A stretch of DNA of 64,000 nt from Actinopolyspora halophila DSM 43834 (lineage in GTDB: Bacteria; Actinomycetota; Actinomycetes; Mycobacteriales; Pseudonocardiaceae), in the NCBI RefSeq assembly GCF_000371785.1, contig NZ_AQUI01000002.1, positions 1,291,122-1,355,121 of the forward strand, written 5' to 3'. Positions 1 through 8,662 of this stretch are shown here, piece after piece. Each line of letters begins with the position of its first letter. Positions within the stretch are counted from its first letter, which is position 1. The notes under the pieces were generated by a model. The model did not search any database, was not told where the DNA came from, and saw only the letters and a list, made by a program, of their open reading frames with translations. A program made the position numbers and the translations under genes.

Positions 1-648
1 ATCCTCGGTGTCGCCCTGGCCGGACTGCTCGCCTCCTTCATGGCCGGGATGGCGGCGAACCTGAGCTCGTTCAACACGGTGTTCACCTACGACATCTGGC
101 AGGCCTACGTGGTCCGGAACCGTCCGGACGGCTACTACCTGCGCATGGGCCGCTGGGTGACGCTCGGGGCGACGGTGGCCGCGGTCGGGACCGCTTTCAT
201 CGCATCCGGGTACTCGAACCTGATGGACTACCTGCAGCAGCTCTTCTCGCTGTTCAACGCTCCGCTGTTCGCGACGTTCATCCTCGGTATGTTCTGGAAG
301 CGCATGACCCCCACGGCGGGGTGGCTCGGTCTGGTGCTGGGTACCTGCGCCTCGCTGAGCATCTTCCTGCTGGCCGAGACCGGGGTGCTGGAGCTTCCCG
401 GTCAGGGGGCGAGCTTCGTCGGTGCCGGTGCCGCGTTCGTGGTCGACATCGTGGTCAGCGTGGTTGTCAGCATGGTCACCACTCCCAAGCCCGCGGCCGA
501 GTTGACCGGCCTGGTCTACGGGCTGACGCCGAAGGAGGACCGGACGGCGGCGACCACCGGCGAGGACGCGGGTTGGTATCGCAGGCCCGGTGTGCTCGCG
601 GGCATAGTCCTGGTGCTGATCGTAATCCTCAACATCGTTTTCGGGTAA
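1..648 (+). CDS. Sodium/solute symporter (SSS family), C-terminal part
   Basis: C-terminal 215 residues of an SSS-family (SLC5-like) Na+-coupled uptake protein of the cytoplasmic membrane. The frame is open from the first base, so the start lies before the window. Seen: several hydrophobic helices; the segment SSFNTVFTYDIW near residue 22, typical of the sugar/polyol branch of the family; the conserved late-helix stretch FNAPLFATFILGMFWKR near residues 85-101; and one last helix at the C terminus after a charged loop. The substrate cannot be told from this part. A small two-helix membrane protein follows 27 bp downstream and is probably co-transcribed. Confidence 0.9.
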   Translation: MLGVALAGLLASFMAGMAANLSSFNTVFTYDIWQAYVVRNRPDGYYLRMGRWVTLGATVAAVGTAFIASGYSNLMDYLQQLFSLFNAPLFATFILGMFWKRMTPTAGWLGLVLGTCASLSIFLLAETGVLELPGQGASFVGAGAAFVVDIVVSVVVSMVTTPKPAAELTGLVYGLTPKEDRTAATTGEDAGWYRRPGVLAGIVLVLIVILNIVFG

Positions 649-675
649 CCGCGTCCACCGCGTCGGGAGGCAATC

Positions 676-951
676 ATGAGCGAGGAAAACGGCTCCGGTA
701 CCCAGCAGGGACAGCGTGCGGGGGCTTTCGACATCCGACTGGTCATAGCGGCCCTCTTCGTCCTGTACGGGGCGATCTGCACGCTGATGGGGCTGCTGGG
801 CACGAGTGAGGAGGAGATAAGCCAGGCCGCCGGAATCAACATCAACCTCTGGAGCGGTCTGGGCATGCTCGTCTTCGCGGGCGCGTTCACGATCTGGGCC
901 AGGATGCGGCCGATCGTCCTCCCCGCGGACTCGGAGACGCCGAGTTCCTGA
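676..951 (+). CDS. Small two-helix membrane protein
   Basis: A 91-residue protein with a hydrophilic N terminus of about 17 residues and two predicted membrane helices (about 20-41 and 58-77). It starts at ATG 676 behind a clear GGGAGG ribosome binding site and lies 27 bp after the symporter stop, so the two probably form an operon. I recognise no named family. By analogy with small partners of SSS permeases (such as the DUF485 proteins beside acetate permeases) it may be an accessory or stabilising subunit; this is inference. A hairpin follows directly after the stop codon. Confidence 0.75.
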   Translation: MSEENGSGTQQGQRAGAFDIRLVIAALFVLYGAICTLMGLLGTSEEEISQAAGININLWSGLGMLVFAGAFTIWARMRPIVLPADSETPSS

Positions 952-1314
952 ACCGGCGGACCTCCCCGGGCCGCCCGAAAGGTCCGGCACGGGAGCGCGC
1001 CCGCGCGTGGCGATCCACGCCACGGGGCGTTGCCCCGGCCGGGCACTCGCCCGGGAACCCCGCGGTGGTGCGGGTGCCCGGGCGGGTGGGACCTTTTCAC
1101 CGGTGGCCCGGCCGATTCGTCGCACGGCCTCCGGGAGCACGTCCGCGCGCAACTGTTGCCCGGACGGATCGTTGTTCCCACGGATGGGACGTGTGAGCGT
1201 CGCGCACCCGGGGCGTCGATGTCGTGTCGTCCCTCGGCGTGCCGTCGCTTCGCGCGAGCCGAGCGCCGATGACATCGCGGCCCGGCGACACAGGATCCGG
1301 TGGGGAGGCCGAGC
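952..1314. other. 363-bp gene-free stretch with terminator hairpin and degenerate repeat copy
   Basis: No credible gene on either strand. It opens with a terminator-like hairpin (957-986). From about 985 to 1095 it resembles the dispersed repeat at 12641: in the same order it shows CGGGAGCGCGCCC, ACGCCACGGG, CCGGGCACTCG and a GGGAACCCCGCGGTGG-like segment. This looks like a decayed copy of that element. The rest is presumably the promoter and leader of the aldehyde dehydrogenase gene; no clear -10/-35 pair stands out. Confidence 0.5.
957..986 (+). terminator. Terminator-like hairpin after the symporter operon
   Basis: CGGACCT (957-963) pairs perfectly with AGGTCCG (980-986) across a 16-nt loop, beginning five bases after the stop codon of the small membrane protein. 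There is no T-run, as is common in high-GC actinobacteria. Confidence 0.45.
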
Positions 1315-2844
1315 ATGACCCAGACCGCTCGTGGCGGTGCCGAAGAGCGTACCGGGACGGTGATCTCGGAGACGTCGTCCGAATCGGCCTGCTTCGACTC
1401 ACTCGACCCGAGAACGGGGGAGACCGTCGGTACGCACCCGATCCACGATCAAGCCCTGGTCCAGCAGGCGGTCGAGACCGCACGGACCGGGCAGCGGTGG
1501 TGGGAGGAGCTCGGCTTCGAGGGCCGTAAGCGGCGATTGGACACCTGGCGCAGGCTGCTGGCCGCGCGGTTGGACGAAGCGGCGGAGCTGATCTCGTCGG
1601 AGACCGGCAAACCACTGGACGACGCGCGGCTGGAACTGGTCCTGGTCGTCGACCACCTGCACTGGGCAGCGGCGAACGCGCCCAAGGTGCTCGGCAGGCG
1701 CAAGGTCTCGCCCGGGGTGCTGATGGCCAACCAGGCCGCGACGGTGGAGTACCGTCCCTTCGGAGTGGTGGGGGTCATCGGCCCGTGGAACTATCCGGCC
1801 TTCACCCCGATGGGGTCCATAGCCTACGCGCTGGCCGCGGGCAACGCGGTGGTGTTCAAACCGAGTGAGCTCACTCCGGGAGTCGGCGAGTGGTTGGCGA
1901 GCACCTTCGCCGAAGTCGTCCCGGAACACCCGCTGCTCCAGGTCGTCACCGGTTTCGGTGAGACGGGGGCGGCGCTGTGTCGCGCGGGCACGGACAAGGT
2001 CGCCTTCACCGGATCCACCGAGACGGGAAAGCGGGTCATGGCGGCGTGCTCCGAGTCGCTGACCCCGGTTCTGGTGGAGTGCGGTGGAAAGGACGCGCTG
2101 ATCGTCGACTCGGACGCCGACCTGCACGCGGCCGCCGAGGCCGCCGTGTGGGGCGCGGTCTCCAACGCGGGGCAGACCTGCATAGGCGTGGAACGCGTCT
2201 ACGTGGTCGACTCGGTGGCCGACAGGTTCGTCCAGCTCGTCTCGGATCGTGTGGAGAAGCTGCGCCCCGGGGGGCAGCCCACGGCCGACCTGGGTCCCAT
2301 CACGATGAGCTCGCAGGTCGACGTGATCCGCGAGCACATCGCGGAGGGGACGCGGCGCGGTGGGACGGCCGTGGTCGGTGGTGACGAGTCGGTGCGAGCA
2401 CCCTTCGTCGACCCGGTGGTGCTCACCGATGTCCCCGAGGACTCCGCGGCGGTGACCGAGGAGACCTTCGGTCCCACGATCGTGATCAACAGGGTGCGGA
2501 CGGCGGACGAGGGGATCGAACGCGCCAACGCGGGCAGGTACGGCCTGGGCGGGACCGTGTTCTCCCGGGCCCGTGGCACCGAGCTCGCCAGGAGGATGCG
2601 CAGCGGGATGGTCGCCGTGAACTCGGTGATCTCCTTCGCGGCGGTTCCCGCGCTCCCCTTCGGTGGAGTGGGCGACTCCGGGTTCGGTCGGATCCACGGT
2701 GCGGACGGGCTGCGCGAGTTCACCAGAGCCCAGGCCGTGACGCGCACCAGGTTCCCCATGCCGATCAACCCGATGACCTTCGGGCGTTCCGCGCGGACCG
2801 TTCGGCGTCTCGTCGCGTTGATGCGGCTGGTACGTGGACGCTGA
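1315..2844 (+). CDS. Aldehyde dehydrogenase family protein (succinate-semialdehyde-type)
   Basis: A 509-residue NAD(P)+-dependent aldehyde dehydrogenase, normal length. ATG 1315 is chosen because GGGGAGG lies 6-7 bases upstream; a GTG at 1300 would overlap that site. Visible motifs: cofactor/active-site loop GPWNYP (about 157-161), FTGSTETGK (231-239), the general-base glutamate in LVECGG (Glu256), the catalytic cysteine in NAGQTC (Cys289) and EETFGP near the C terminus. The ECGGKD form and the basic C-terminal tail resemble the actinobacterial succinate-semialdehyde dehydrogenase-like group, but the true substrate is unknown. The dihydroxyacetone kinase genes lie downstream on the same strand, which may hint at a C3-aldehyde substrate (inference). 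Confidence 0.9.
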   Translation: MTQTARGGAEERTGTVISETSSESACFDSLDPRTGETVGTHPIHDQALVQQAVETARTGQRWWEELGFEGRKRRLDTWRRLLAARLDEAAELISSETGKPLDDARLELVLVVDHLHWAAANAPKVLGRRKVSPGVLMANQAATVEYRPFGVVGVIGPWNYPAFTPMGSIAYALAAGNAVVFKPSELTPGVGEWLASTFAEVVPEHPLLQVVTGFGETGAALCRAGTDKVAFTGSTETGKRVMAACSESLTPVLVECGGKDALIVDSDADLHAAAEAAVWGAVSNAGQTCIGVERVYVVDSVADRFVQLVSDRVEKLRPGGQPTADLGPITMSSQVDVIREHIAEGTRRGGTAVVGGDESVRAPFVDPVVLTDVPEDSAAVTEETFGPTIVINRVRTADEGIERANAGRYGLGGTVFSRARGTELARRMRSGMVAVNSVISFAAVPALPFGGVGDSGFGRIHGADGLREFTRAQAVTRTRFPMPINPMTFGRSARTVRRLVALMRLVRGR

Positions 2845-3148
2845 AGCGGACCTTCCCCGGGGCCGGCCGACGGTTCTCCGGGGTTGCCTCGCAGGCGGCA
2901 GCCGCGCGCTTCGGCGCGCCCGGTCCGGGTGGGCGTGGAGGTGTCCGAGCCGAACGGACCAGTGCGGGTGCGGGAGGCGACGACGTCGGTGATCCGCCGT
3001 ATGGTGGCCTCATCGGCGCGGACGGTTTCGTGCGGAGGCGGCGCGCTGAAACGCTTTCCACGGGAATCCGTCCGCATCGGAAACCGACTCGGATTCCTTC
3101 GGTTCGGCTCAGCCGAGGCCGTGGCACGTGCCGTTGAGGAGGCCTTGC
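2845..3148. other. 304-bp gene-free stretch between aldehyde dehydrogenase and dhaK
   Basis: No gene seen. It starts with a weak hairpin (CCCCGG at 2855-2860 with CCGGGG at 2878-2883) that could end the upstream transcript. It carries an 8-bp perfect inverted repeat at 3063-3097, listed separately, and a GAGGAG ribosome binding site just before the dhaK GTG. Confidence 0.5.
3063..3097. promoter_or_regulatory. Inverted repeat upstream of dhaK
   Basis: GGAATCCG (3063-3070) and CGGATTCC (3090-3097) are perfect 8-bp arms separated by 19 bp, ending about 50 bp before the dhaK start. It could be an operator for the dihydroxyacetone kinase genes or a leader hairpin. No regulator gene lies beside it. 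Confidence 0.35.
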
Positions 3149-4144
3149 GTGAAAAAGATCATCAATGCTCCCGCCGACGTCGTGGTCGACGCGCTCCGTG
3201 GAATGGCGGCCGCTCATCCGGACGGGCTCCGGGTGCAGACCGATCCGGCTTTCGTGACACGTTCCGACGCGCCGGTGACGGACAAGGTGGCCGTCGTGTC
3301 CGGAGGGGGCTCGGGACACGAGCCGTTGCACGTGGGGTTCGTCGGTTCGGGGATGCTGGACGTCGCGGTTCCGGGGCCGGTCTTCACCTCTCCCACCCCG
3401 GACGCCGTGCAGGCCGCTATCGGGGAGGCGGACGCGGGAGCGGGAACGCTGCTGGTGGTCAAGAACTACACCGGTGACGTCCTGAACTTCGAAACCGCCG
3501 CCGAACTCGCCGAGGCAGCGGGCGTCGGGACCCGCACCGTGGTGGTGCAGGACGACGTGGCGGTCCAGGACTCGACGGACACGGCGGGTCGCAGGGGTGT
3601 GGGAGGAACGGTCCTGCTGGAGAAGATCGTGGGCGCGGCCGCCGAACGTGGTGACGATCTCGCGGCCTGCCACGACATCGCCGAACGGGTGAGCGCCAAC
3701 GTCCGTTCGATGGGGATGGCGCTGACCGCTCCGACCGTTCCGCACGTCGGCGAGCCGAGCTTCACCCTCGCCGACTACGAGATGGAGATCGGGGTCGGCA
3801 TCCACGGAGAGCCCGGCAGGGAACGGGTGGAACTGGAATCGGCCGATCGCATAGTGCGCCGCCTGCTGGACCCGGTGCTGGAGGACCTGCCCTTCCGGGA
3901 AGGTGACGAGGTGCTGCTGTTCACCAACTCGATGGGAGGGACCCCCGAGACCGAGCTGTACCTGGCTCACGGCATAGCGGAGAGGCTGCTCGCCGACCGC
4001 GGGTTGCACGTGAGCCGCAGGTTGGTCGGCCCGTACATCACGAGTCTCGAGATGCAGGGGATGAGCCTGACGCTGCTGAAACTCGACGACGAACTCAGGC
4101 AGTTGTGGGACGCACCGGTGCGGACCTCGGCGCTCACCTGGTGA
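3149..4144 (+). CDS. dhaK: Dihydroxyacetone kinase, substrate-binding subunit DhaK
   Basis: A 331-residue DhaK subunit, which holds dihydroxyacetone while it is phosphorylated to dihydroxyacetone phosphate. Seen: the family signature GGGSGHEP (about 52-59) and EIGVGIHGEPG, in which His219 is the residue that binds the substrate covalently as a hemiaminal. GTG 3149 is chosen because a TTGAGGAGG ribosome binding site precedes it; an in-frame GTG at 3128 lies upstream of that site. It belongs with dhaL (328 bp downstream) and dhaM in a PTS-dependent DhaKLM system rather than an ATP-dependent single-chain kinase. Confidence 0.95.
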   Translation: MKKIINAPADVVVDALRGMAAAHPDGLRVQTDPAFVTRSDAPVTDKVAVVSGGGSGHEPLHVGFVGSGMLDVAVPGPVFTSPTPDAVQAAIGEADAGAGTLLVVKNYTGDVLNFETAAELAEAAGVGTRTVVVQDDVAVQDSTDTAGRRGVGGTVLLEKIVGAAAERGDDLAACHDIAERVSANVRSMGMALTAPTVPHVGEPSFTLADYEMEIGVGIHGEPGRERVELESADRIVRRLLDPVLEDLPFREGDEVLLFTNSMGGTPETELYLAHGIAERLLADRGLHVSRRLVGPYITSLEMQGMSLTLLKLDDELRQLWDAPVRTSALTW

Positions 4145-4472
4145 TTCCGCGGACCGCTCCACGAGGTTCGGAAGCATCGTGGGTTGCCTCCGCGGGGCGG
4201 GGAACCCCGGCGGGGGCCTCGCTGTGGGATGCGGGACACCGGGGCCGCTCGCACAACGTCCCGGCCGTCCGCGCGCGGACAGTGCCTGAGCCCCCGGCGG
4301 TGCCGACTGCTCTGGGGACGATCTCGGCGCCGCCTGCGCCGAGGGAAGACCCACGAACCCGCACCGTCGGATCGATCGGAAAATCCCGGTAGGAGCACCG
4401 GACTCCGCGTGGACGAGTCCTCAGCCGCAGTGGATCATTCCGGAAGGCCGTTGAAAGATTGGTAAAGACCAC
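4145..4472. other. 328-bp gene-free gap inside the dha cluster, repeat-like
   Basis: No gene seen. dhaK and dhaL are usually nearly contiguous, so the gap is unusual. It contains a 20-base segment (4291-4310) identical to 12735-12754 in the dispersed repeat after the TetR gene, followed by an ATCTCGGCGCCGCCTGCGCC hairpin-like segment near 4320. It looks like a decayed or inserted copy of the intergenic repeat. A weak GA-rich ribosome binding site precedes dhaL. Confidence 0.45.
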
Positions 4473-5111
4473 ATGTCCTGTACGACGCAGCACGTGATAG
4501 CGGCGATGCGCAGCGCGGTGAACTCGGTCTCCGAGCACCGCGACGAACTGGTGGAACTGGACAGGGCGATCGGCGACGGTGATCACGGGGAGAACATGGA
4601 ACGGGGTTTCCTCGCCGTCCGGAACCAGCTCGAAATCACCGTGCCGGAGAGCCCGGCGGCGACGCTGAAGTCGGTGGCGACCAGCCTGATCTCCTCCGTC
4701 GGCGGGGCCTCCGGCCCGCTGTTCGGCACTGCCTTCCTCCGTGCCTCCACGGCAGTGGGGGACGCCGAGACCCTGGACGGCCCGACGGTGGCCGCCGCGC
4801 TGCGTGCGGCCCTGGACGGGGTTGTCGCACGCGGGAAGGCCGAGCGCGAGGACAAGACGATGGTCGACGCGCTGGCGCCCGCTGCGGAAGCGGCCGAGGC
4901 CGCGAGCGCGACAGCCGGATCGGCTCCCGCGGCCGTGCTGCGTGCGGCCGCGGAGGCGGCCGAGACCGGCGCGCGAACGACCGTTTCGTTGATCGCCAAG
5001 AAGGGCAGGGCCTCGTACCTGGGCGACCGCAGCGCGGGCCACCTGGATCCGGGAGCTCGTTCCGTGGTCCTGTTGTTGAACGCCTTCGCCGATGTGACGG
5101 GAGCCGAGTGA
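4473..5111 (+). CDS. dhaL: Dihydroxyacetone kinase, nucleotide-binding subunit DhaL
   Basis: A 212-residue DhaL subunit, the ADP-binding partner that passes phosphate from DhaM to dihydroxyacetone on DhaK. The signature ELDRAIGDGDHGENM (about 27-41) contains the aspartates that hold the Mg-ADP cofactor, and VGGASGPLFGTAF (about 75-87) is the nucleotide-binding glycine loop. Length is normal for the family. Its stop codon TGA (5109-5111) shares a base with the ATG of dhaM, showing translational coupling. Confidence 0.95.
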   Translation: MSCTTQHVIAAMRSAVNSVSEHRDELVELDRAIGDGDHGENMERGFLAVRNQLEITVPESPAATLKSVATSLISSVGGASGPLFGTAFLRASTAVGDAETLDGPTVAAALRAALDGVVARGKAEREDKTMVDALAPAAEAAEAASATAGSAPAAVLRAAAEAAETGARTTVSLIAKKGRASYLGDRSAGHLDPGARSVVLLLNAFADVTGAE

Positions 5112-5815
5112 TGCGGGTCGGTTTGGTGATCGTTTCCCACAGCGGTGCGCTGTCCGAGGGGGTCGTCGAGCTCGTCGGGCAGATGGCTCCGGAAGTCCGG
5201 GTCAACACGGCAGGAGGAACCCAGGACGGGGGTGTGGGAACGGACTTCGAGGCCACCTCCGCGGCGCTGGCCGCCGCGGAGACGGGAGCCGGTGTCGTGC
5301 TGCTCTACGACCTGGGCAGTGCCCGGATGACGGCGGAACTGGCCGTGGAGTCCCTGGCCGAGCCCAACACGGCAGTGGTGGTCGAGGCTCCGCTGGTCGA
5401 GGGAGCGGTCGCGGCCGCTGTCGCCGCCCAGAACGAGGACGATCTCGAAGCCGTGGCCAGAGCGGCCGAGCAGTCCGCGGGCGCGGGCAGCCCGGAGGAG
5501 TCCGCGGAGACCGCGGCGACCTCCGCCGCGGAAGGTGCCTCCGTGGCGACGAGAGCGGAACGTGAGCTGACCCTGGAGAACGAGGTGGGGCTGCACGCCA
5601 GGCCCGCCGCGTTGCTCGCGCGTTCGCTGACCGGGCTCGAGGCCGCCGTGACCGTTTCCTTCGGGGAGAGCACGGCCGATGCGCGCAGTGTGCTCGGCGT
5701 GATGGGACTCGGGGCGCGCAAGGGGGACCGGATCGGTTTGCGGGCCACGGGACAGGACGCCGAATCCGCGGTGCGACGGATCACCGAGCTGGTCGAACGC
5801 GACTTCGACGAGTGA
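5111..5815 (+). CDS. dhaM: Phosphotransferase DhaM: EIIA-like domain fused to HPr
   Basis: A 234-residue phosphocarrier that feeds PTS phosphate to the DhaL-ADP complex. Residues 1-125 form the DhaM EIIA (mannose-type) domain with the phosphorylated histidine in IVSHSG (His10). An Ala/Glu-rich linker follows, then an HPr domain from about residue 150 with NEVGLHARPA (His162). Start taken at ATG 5111 overlapping the dhaL stop. The E. coli form also carries an enzyme I-like domain; this shorter EIIA-HPr form is usual in actinobacteria and needs a separate enzyme I, which is not in the window. Confidence 0.92.
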   Translation: MRVGLVIVSHSGALSEGVVELVGQMAPEVRVNTAGGTQDGGVGTDFEATSAALAAAETGAGVVLLYDLGSARMTAELAVESLAEPNTAVVVEAPLVEGAVAAAVAAQNEDDLEAVARAAEQSAGAGSPEESAETAATSAAEGASVATRAERELTLENEVGLHARPAALLARSLTGLEAAVTVSFGESTADARSVLGVMGLGARKGDRIGLRATGQDAESAVRRITELVERDFDE

Positions 5816-5891
5816 GCCGATCGGAGGAATTCGCCTCCGCGTCGTCGTGCGCGGAGGTGAGGTGCGCGGTCCCGGAGGTAGGCTGATCATC

Positions 5892-6872
5892 GTGCCGTCG
5901 CGCTGTTCGCTCTCCGGGGTCGCGGTACTGCTCGTCGTGCTCACGGGACTCGCCGGATGCGTGGTCTCCCCCTCGGGCAGCTCCGACTCCGGCGACCGGA
6001 AGGGCACGTTGTCCAGTGAAGTGCTCGGGAATCCGCGTACCGTCGATCCGTGCGGTCTCGTGAGCCCGGAGCGGTTGAACCGGTTCGGCGCGGTCAGCCG
6101 CGCCGGTACCGTCTCGCTCGGGTACTGCCTGCTGCACGTGCGTCCGGAGCCGGAGCAACTGGTCCAGCTGGCGGTCGGACGACTGCGCTATGTGGATCCC
6201 GAACGATTGACCTCGGACAACCCCGTGCGGTGGAGCGGCGGACTGCGTCTGGTTCGCGAGCCCCCGGTCCCCGAGCACTGCACGTGGCGGATCCTCTTCT
6301 CCGACGGGGTCGCGATGAGTGTCGATGCGGACTCGTTGTCCGGGGAGACCTCGGTGGGGCTGTGCTCGCTCGCCGAAGCCGGGGTGCGCGAGGTCGCGGA
6401 AACGATTCGGGAGCGAAGCGTCGCGCACCGGAACTTCCCGGAGGACTCGTTGGCCCTCACCGATCCGTGTGAGCTGTTGTCCACGGACACCGTGCGCCGA
6501 GTCCCCGGACTGGAGCGGGCCGACCCCAGGGAGACCCCCTCGCGGCACAAGTGCAGCTGGGGCGGGGAGAACATCCGGGTGCCCAGCGTCGAGTTGACCC
6601 ACACGGCGGGCGAACCACCGCGCAGTCGGGACGCCACGTCGGTGACCGAGCGCACCGCGGGCAGACGAACCGTGACGGACATCGTCGGTGATGATCCGAA
6701 AGTGGGGCTCTGTTCGGCGGAGACCGCTCACATCCCCTTCGGACCTCCGCGCTCGGGGAACGTGGAAGTGGCGATGCTGGTGGTCTTCCTGCCCGAAGCC
6801 GACGGTCTGCGGGCGTGCGAGTTCGCCCGCGGGCTGGCCGAGCACGTCTGGCCGCGCCTGCCCGAGCGGTGA
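5892..6872 (+). CDS. Secreted lipoprotein, DUF3558-like
   Basis: A 326-residue predicted lipoprotein. The N terminus is a short basic stretch and hydrophobic core ending in lipobox LAGC. The mature part holds two related halves, each opening with a DPC motif (DPCGLVSPERL near residue 52 and DPCELLSTDTV near residue 192), as in DUF3558-type actinobacterial lipoproteins; the conserved cysteines probably form disulfides. GTG 5892 is chosen because it places the signal peptide at the N terminus. Function unknown. It follows the dha genes on the same strand after 76 bp but is probably a separate unit. Confidence 0.8.
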   Translation: MPSRCSLSGVAVLLVVLTGLAGCVVSPSGSSDSGDRKGTLSSEVLGNPRTVDPCGLVSPERLNRFGAVSRAGTVSLGYCLLHVRPEPEQLVQLAVGRLRYVDPERLTSDNPVRWSGGLRLVREPPVPEHCTWRILFSDGVAMSVDADSLSGETSVGLCSLAEAGVREVAETIRERSVAHRNFPEDSLALTDPCELLSTDTVRRVPGLERADPRETPSRHKCSWGGENIRVPSVELTHTAGEPPRSRDATSVTERTAGRRTVTDIVGDDPKVGLCSAETAHIPFGPPRSGNVEVAMLVVFLPEADGLRACEFARGLAEHVWPRLPER

Positions 6873-6936
6873 CCGCCCCGCGTTGCGGGCGGGGAGATGC
6901 TTTCCGGGGGGTGGGCGGGCGGTTAACGTTGTCGGC

Positions 6937-7248
6937 GTGCCTCGTCGAAACCGCCCCAAGCGTCCAGGCAAGCCGGAGTCCGCGGGTCCGCGCCCGCTCG
7001 GTTCCGGCTTCGGTTTCGCGCGTACCGAAACAGCACCGGACGGTGACTGGATCGTACGAACCGTTCCAGCCGCGCAGGCGCAGAAGATGTACAGGTGCCC
7101 CGGCTGCGACCACGAGATCAGACCCGGGGTCGGTCACGTGGTGGCTTGGCCGGCCGAGGACTACGGCACGGTACAGGACAGGCGGCACTGGCACACCGGT
7201 TGTTGGCACGGCCGCAAGCGGAGCGGCCGGGGCTTCGGCACGCGGTGA
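6937..7248 (+). CDS. Small zinc-ribbon-like conserved protein
   Basis: A 103-residue basic protein. Residues 1-30 are rich in Arg/Pro/Gly. The core has CPGCDHEI (CxxC) and, about 35 residues later, HWHTGCWHGRK, giving a plausible Cys2-His-Cys zinc site. It ends in a basic Arg/Lys tail, which suggests nucleic acid or ribosome contact, though no function is established to my knowledge. Start taken at GTG 6937; the frame runs further up but overlaps the lipoprotein gene in another frame. It is followed by an alpha/beta hydrolase on the same strand. Confidence 0.75.
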   Translation: MPRRNRPKRPGKPESAGPRPLGSGFGFARTETAPDGDWIVRTVPAAQAQKMYRCPGCDHEIRPGVGHVVAWPAEDYGTVQDRRHWHTGCWHGRKRSGRGFGTR

Positions 7249-7322
7249 ACCCACCGTGTTCCGCGCTACTCCCGAGAGGGCGCGGGGACGCGGGCTCACT
7301 CGTCCGTGGCAGGATCGCGACG

Positions 7323-8072
7323 ATGAGCACCGAAATTCGCGCGAACACCGTGCTGCCCGGTCGTCGGGAGGCCGTCACCCTGCACACCGCGGACGGGTTG
7401 AGGCTGGTGGGGGAGCTCGCCCTTCCCGAGCACAACGCCCCGCGGGCGACACTCGTCTGCTTGCACCCGCTTCCCACCCACGGTGGGATGATGGACTCCC
7501 ACCTGTTCCGCAAGGCCGCCTGGCGGTTGCCCGCGCTGGCCGACATGGCGGTGCTGCGCTTCAACACCAGGGGGACGGCCAGTGAAGCCGGGCGCAGCGA
7601 GGGCTCCTTCGACAACGGTGATTCGGAACGCTTCGACGTGGCGGCCGCGCTGGAGTACGCGGAGTTCCACGACCTCCCCGAAGTTTGGTTGCTCGGATGG
7701 TCCTTCGGGACCGATCTCACGCTGGTGCACGGTCTCGATCCGCTGGTTCGGGGAGCCGTGCTCGTCTCGCCCCCGCTGCGCTGGAGTACCGAGGACCATC
7801 TGCGTGCCTGGGCCGAGTCGGGAAAACCGGTGCACGCCCTCGTCCCGGAGTTCGACGACTACCTGCGTCCCGAGGCGGCCGAGCGCGCGTTCGCCCCGCT
7901 GACCCAGGCCGAGGTGACCGGCTTTCCCGACACCAAGCACCTGTGGGTGGGCAAGGCCGAGCAGGCGCTCGACGCCGTCGTAGGAGCGGTGGCTCCCGAG
8001 GTCCCGACCCCGCTTCCACGGCACTGGGAGGGCGAGACACGGACGCACCAGGTCACCATCGTGGATTCCTGA
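7323..8072 (+). CDS. Alpha/beta hydrolase
   Basis: A 249-residue cytoplasmic alpha/beta-fold hydrolase. Seen: CLHPLPTHGG after the first core strands (oxyanion region), the FNTRGTASEAG loop, the nucleophile elbow GWSFG, and a late histidine in DTKHLWVG. This pattern matches the small dienelactone-hydrolase-like group common in actinobacteria. The substrate is unknown. ATG 7323 follows the zinc-ribbon gene by 74 bp, so co-transcription is possible. It converges with the acetyltransferase gene downstream. Confidence 0.85.
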   Translation: MSTEIRANTVLPGRREAVTLHTADGLRLVGELALPEHNAPRATLVCLHPLPTHGGMMDSHLFRKAAWRLPALADMAVLRFNTRGTASEAGRSEGSFDNGDSERFDVAAALEYAEFHDLPEVWLLGWSFGTDLTLVHGLDPLVRGAVLVSPPLRWSTEDHLRAWAESGKPVHALVPEFDDYLRPEAAERAFAPLTQAEVTGFPDTKHLWVGKAEQALDAVVGAVAPEVPTPLPRHWEGETRTHQVTIVDS

Positions 8073-8125
8073 GGAAGCGGGCGGAGCGGTTCGGCTCGTG
8101 CGCCTCCGGAACTCACGTGAGAGCG

Positions 8126-8662
8126 CTATGAACTCCGAGCGGGGCCTTCGTTCGTGGGCAGACGGTAGACCCACTCCCTGTGCGTCCCGTGGCCGTGTTC
8201 GGAGCGGAACTCGAATCCGAGCTTCTCGGCCACGCGACGTGCCGCGAGGTTGTCCGGACGGGTCCGGATCAGCACCGGTGTTCCGGGCAGATGGGTGTTC
8301 GCGTGGTCCACCGCCGCGCCTGCCATCTCGGACGCGTACCCCCTGTTCCACGCGCTCGGGCGGAACCGGTAGTAGAGATTGAGCACCGATTCTCCGGACC
8401 ACTCGGCACGGCGCAGGCCTCCGAAACCGATCACCTCCGAGTCGGAGCGGGCCTCGATCGCCCAGTATCCGATTCCGTGCTCGGTCCACTGCTCGACCCA
8501 TTTCCGCAGATCGGAACTTACCCGATCGTCGTCCGGAGTGCCGTCGGGTCGGTGGCGGTTGGTCACGGGGTCGGTGTGGACGGCGAGCATGGTGGGTTCG
8601 TCGGTGAGCTCGACCGGACGCAGCAGCAGTCTTTCGGTGGACACTCGTGTGGGGATGCTCAT
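8126..8662 (-). CDS. GNAT-family N-acetyltransferase
   Basis: A 178-residue acetyltransferase of the RimJ/RimL-like GNAT group, which moves an acetyl group from acetyl-CoA to an amine. It opens with the typical STERLLLRPVELTDE stretch, has an IGFGGLRRAEW beta-strand region, the pyrophosphate-binding loop NRGYASEM and the late motif NLAARRVAEKLGFE. ATG at 8662 is preferred; the frame could extend to a TTG at 8725, but those residues are low-complexity and outside the domain. It is divergent from the next hydrolase. The acceptor is unknown. Confidence 0.88.
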   Translation of the reverse strand: MSIPTRVSTERLLLRPVELTDEPTMLAVHTDPVTNRHRPDGTPDDDRVSSDLRKWVEQWTEHGIGYWAIEARSDSEVIGFGGLRRAEWSGESVLNLYYRFRPSAWNRGYASEMAGAAVDHANTHLPGTPVLIRTRPDNLAARRVAEKLGFEFRSEHGHGTHREWVYRLPTNEGPARSS

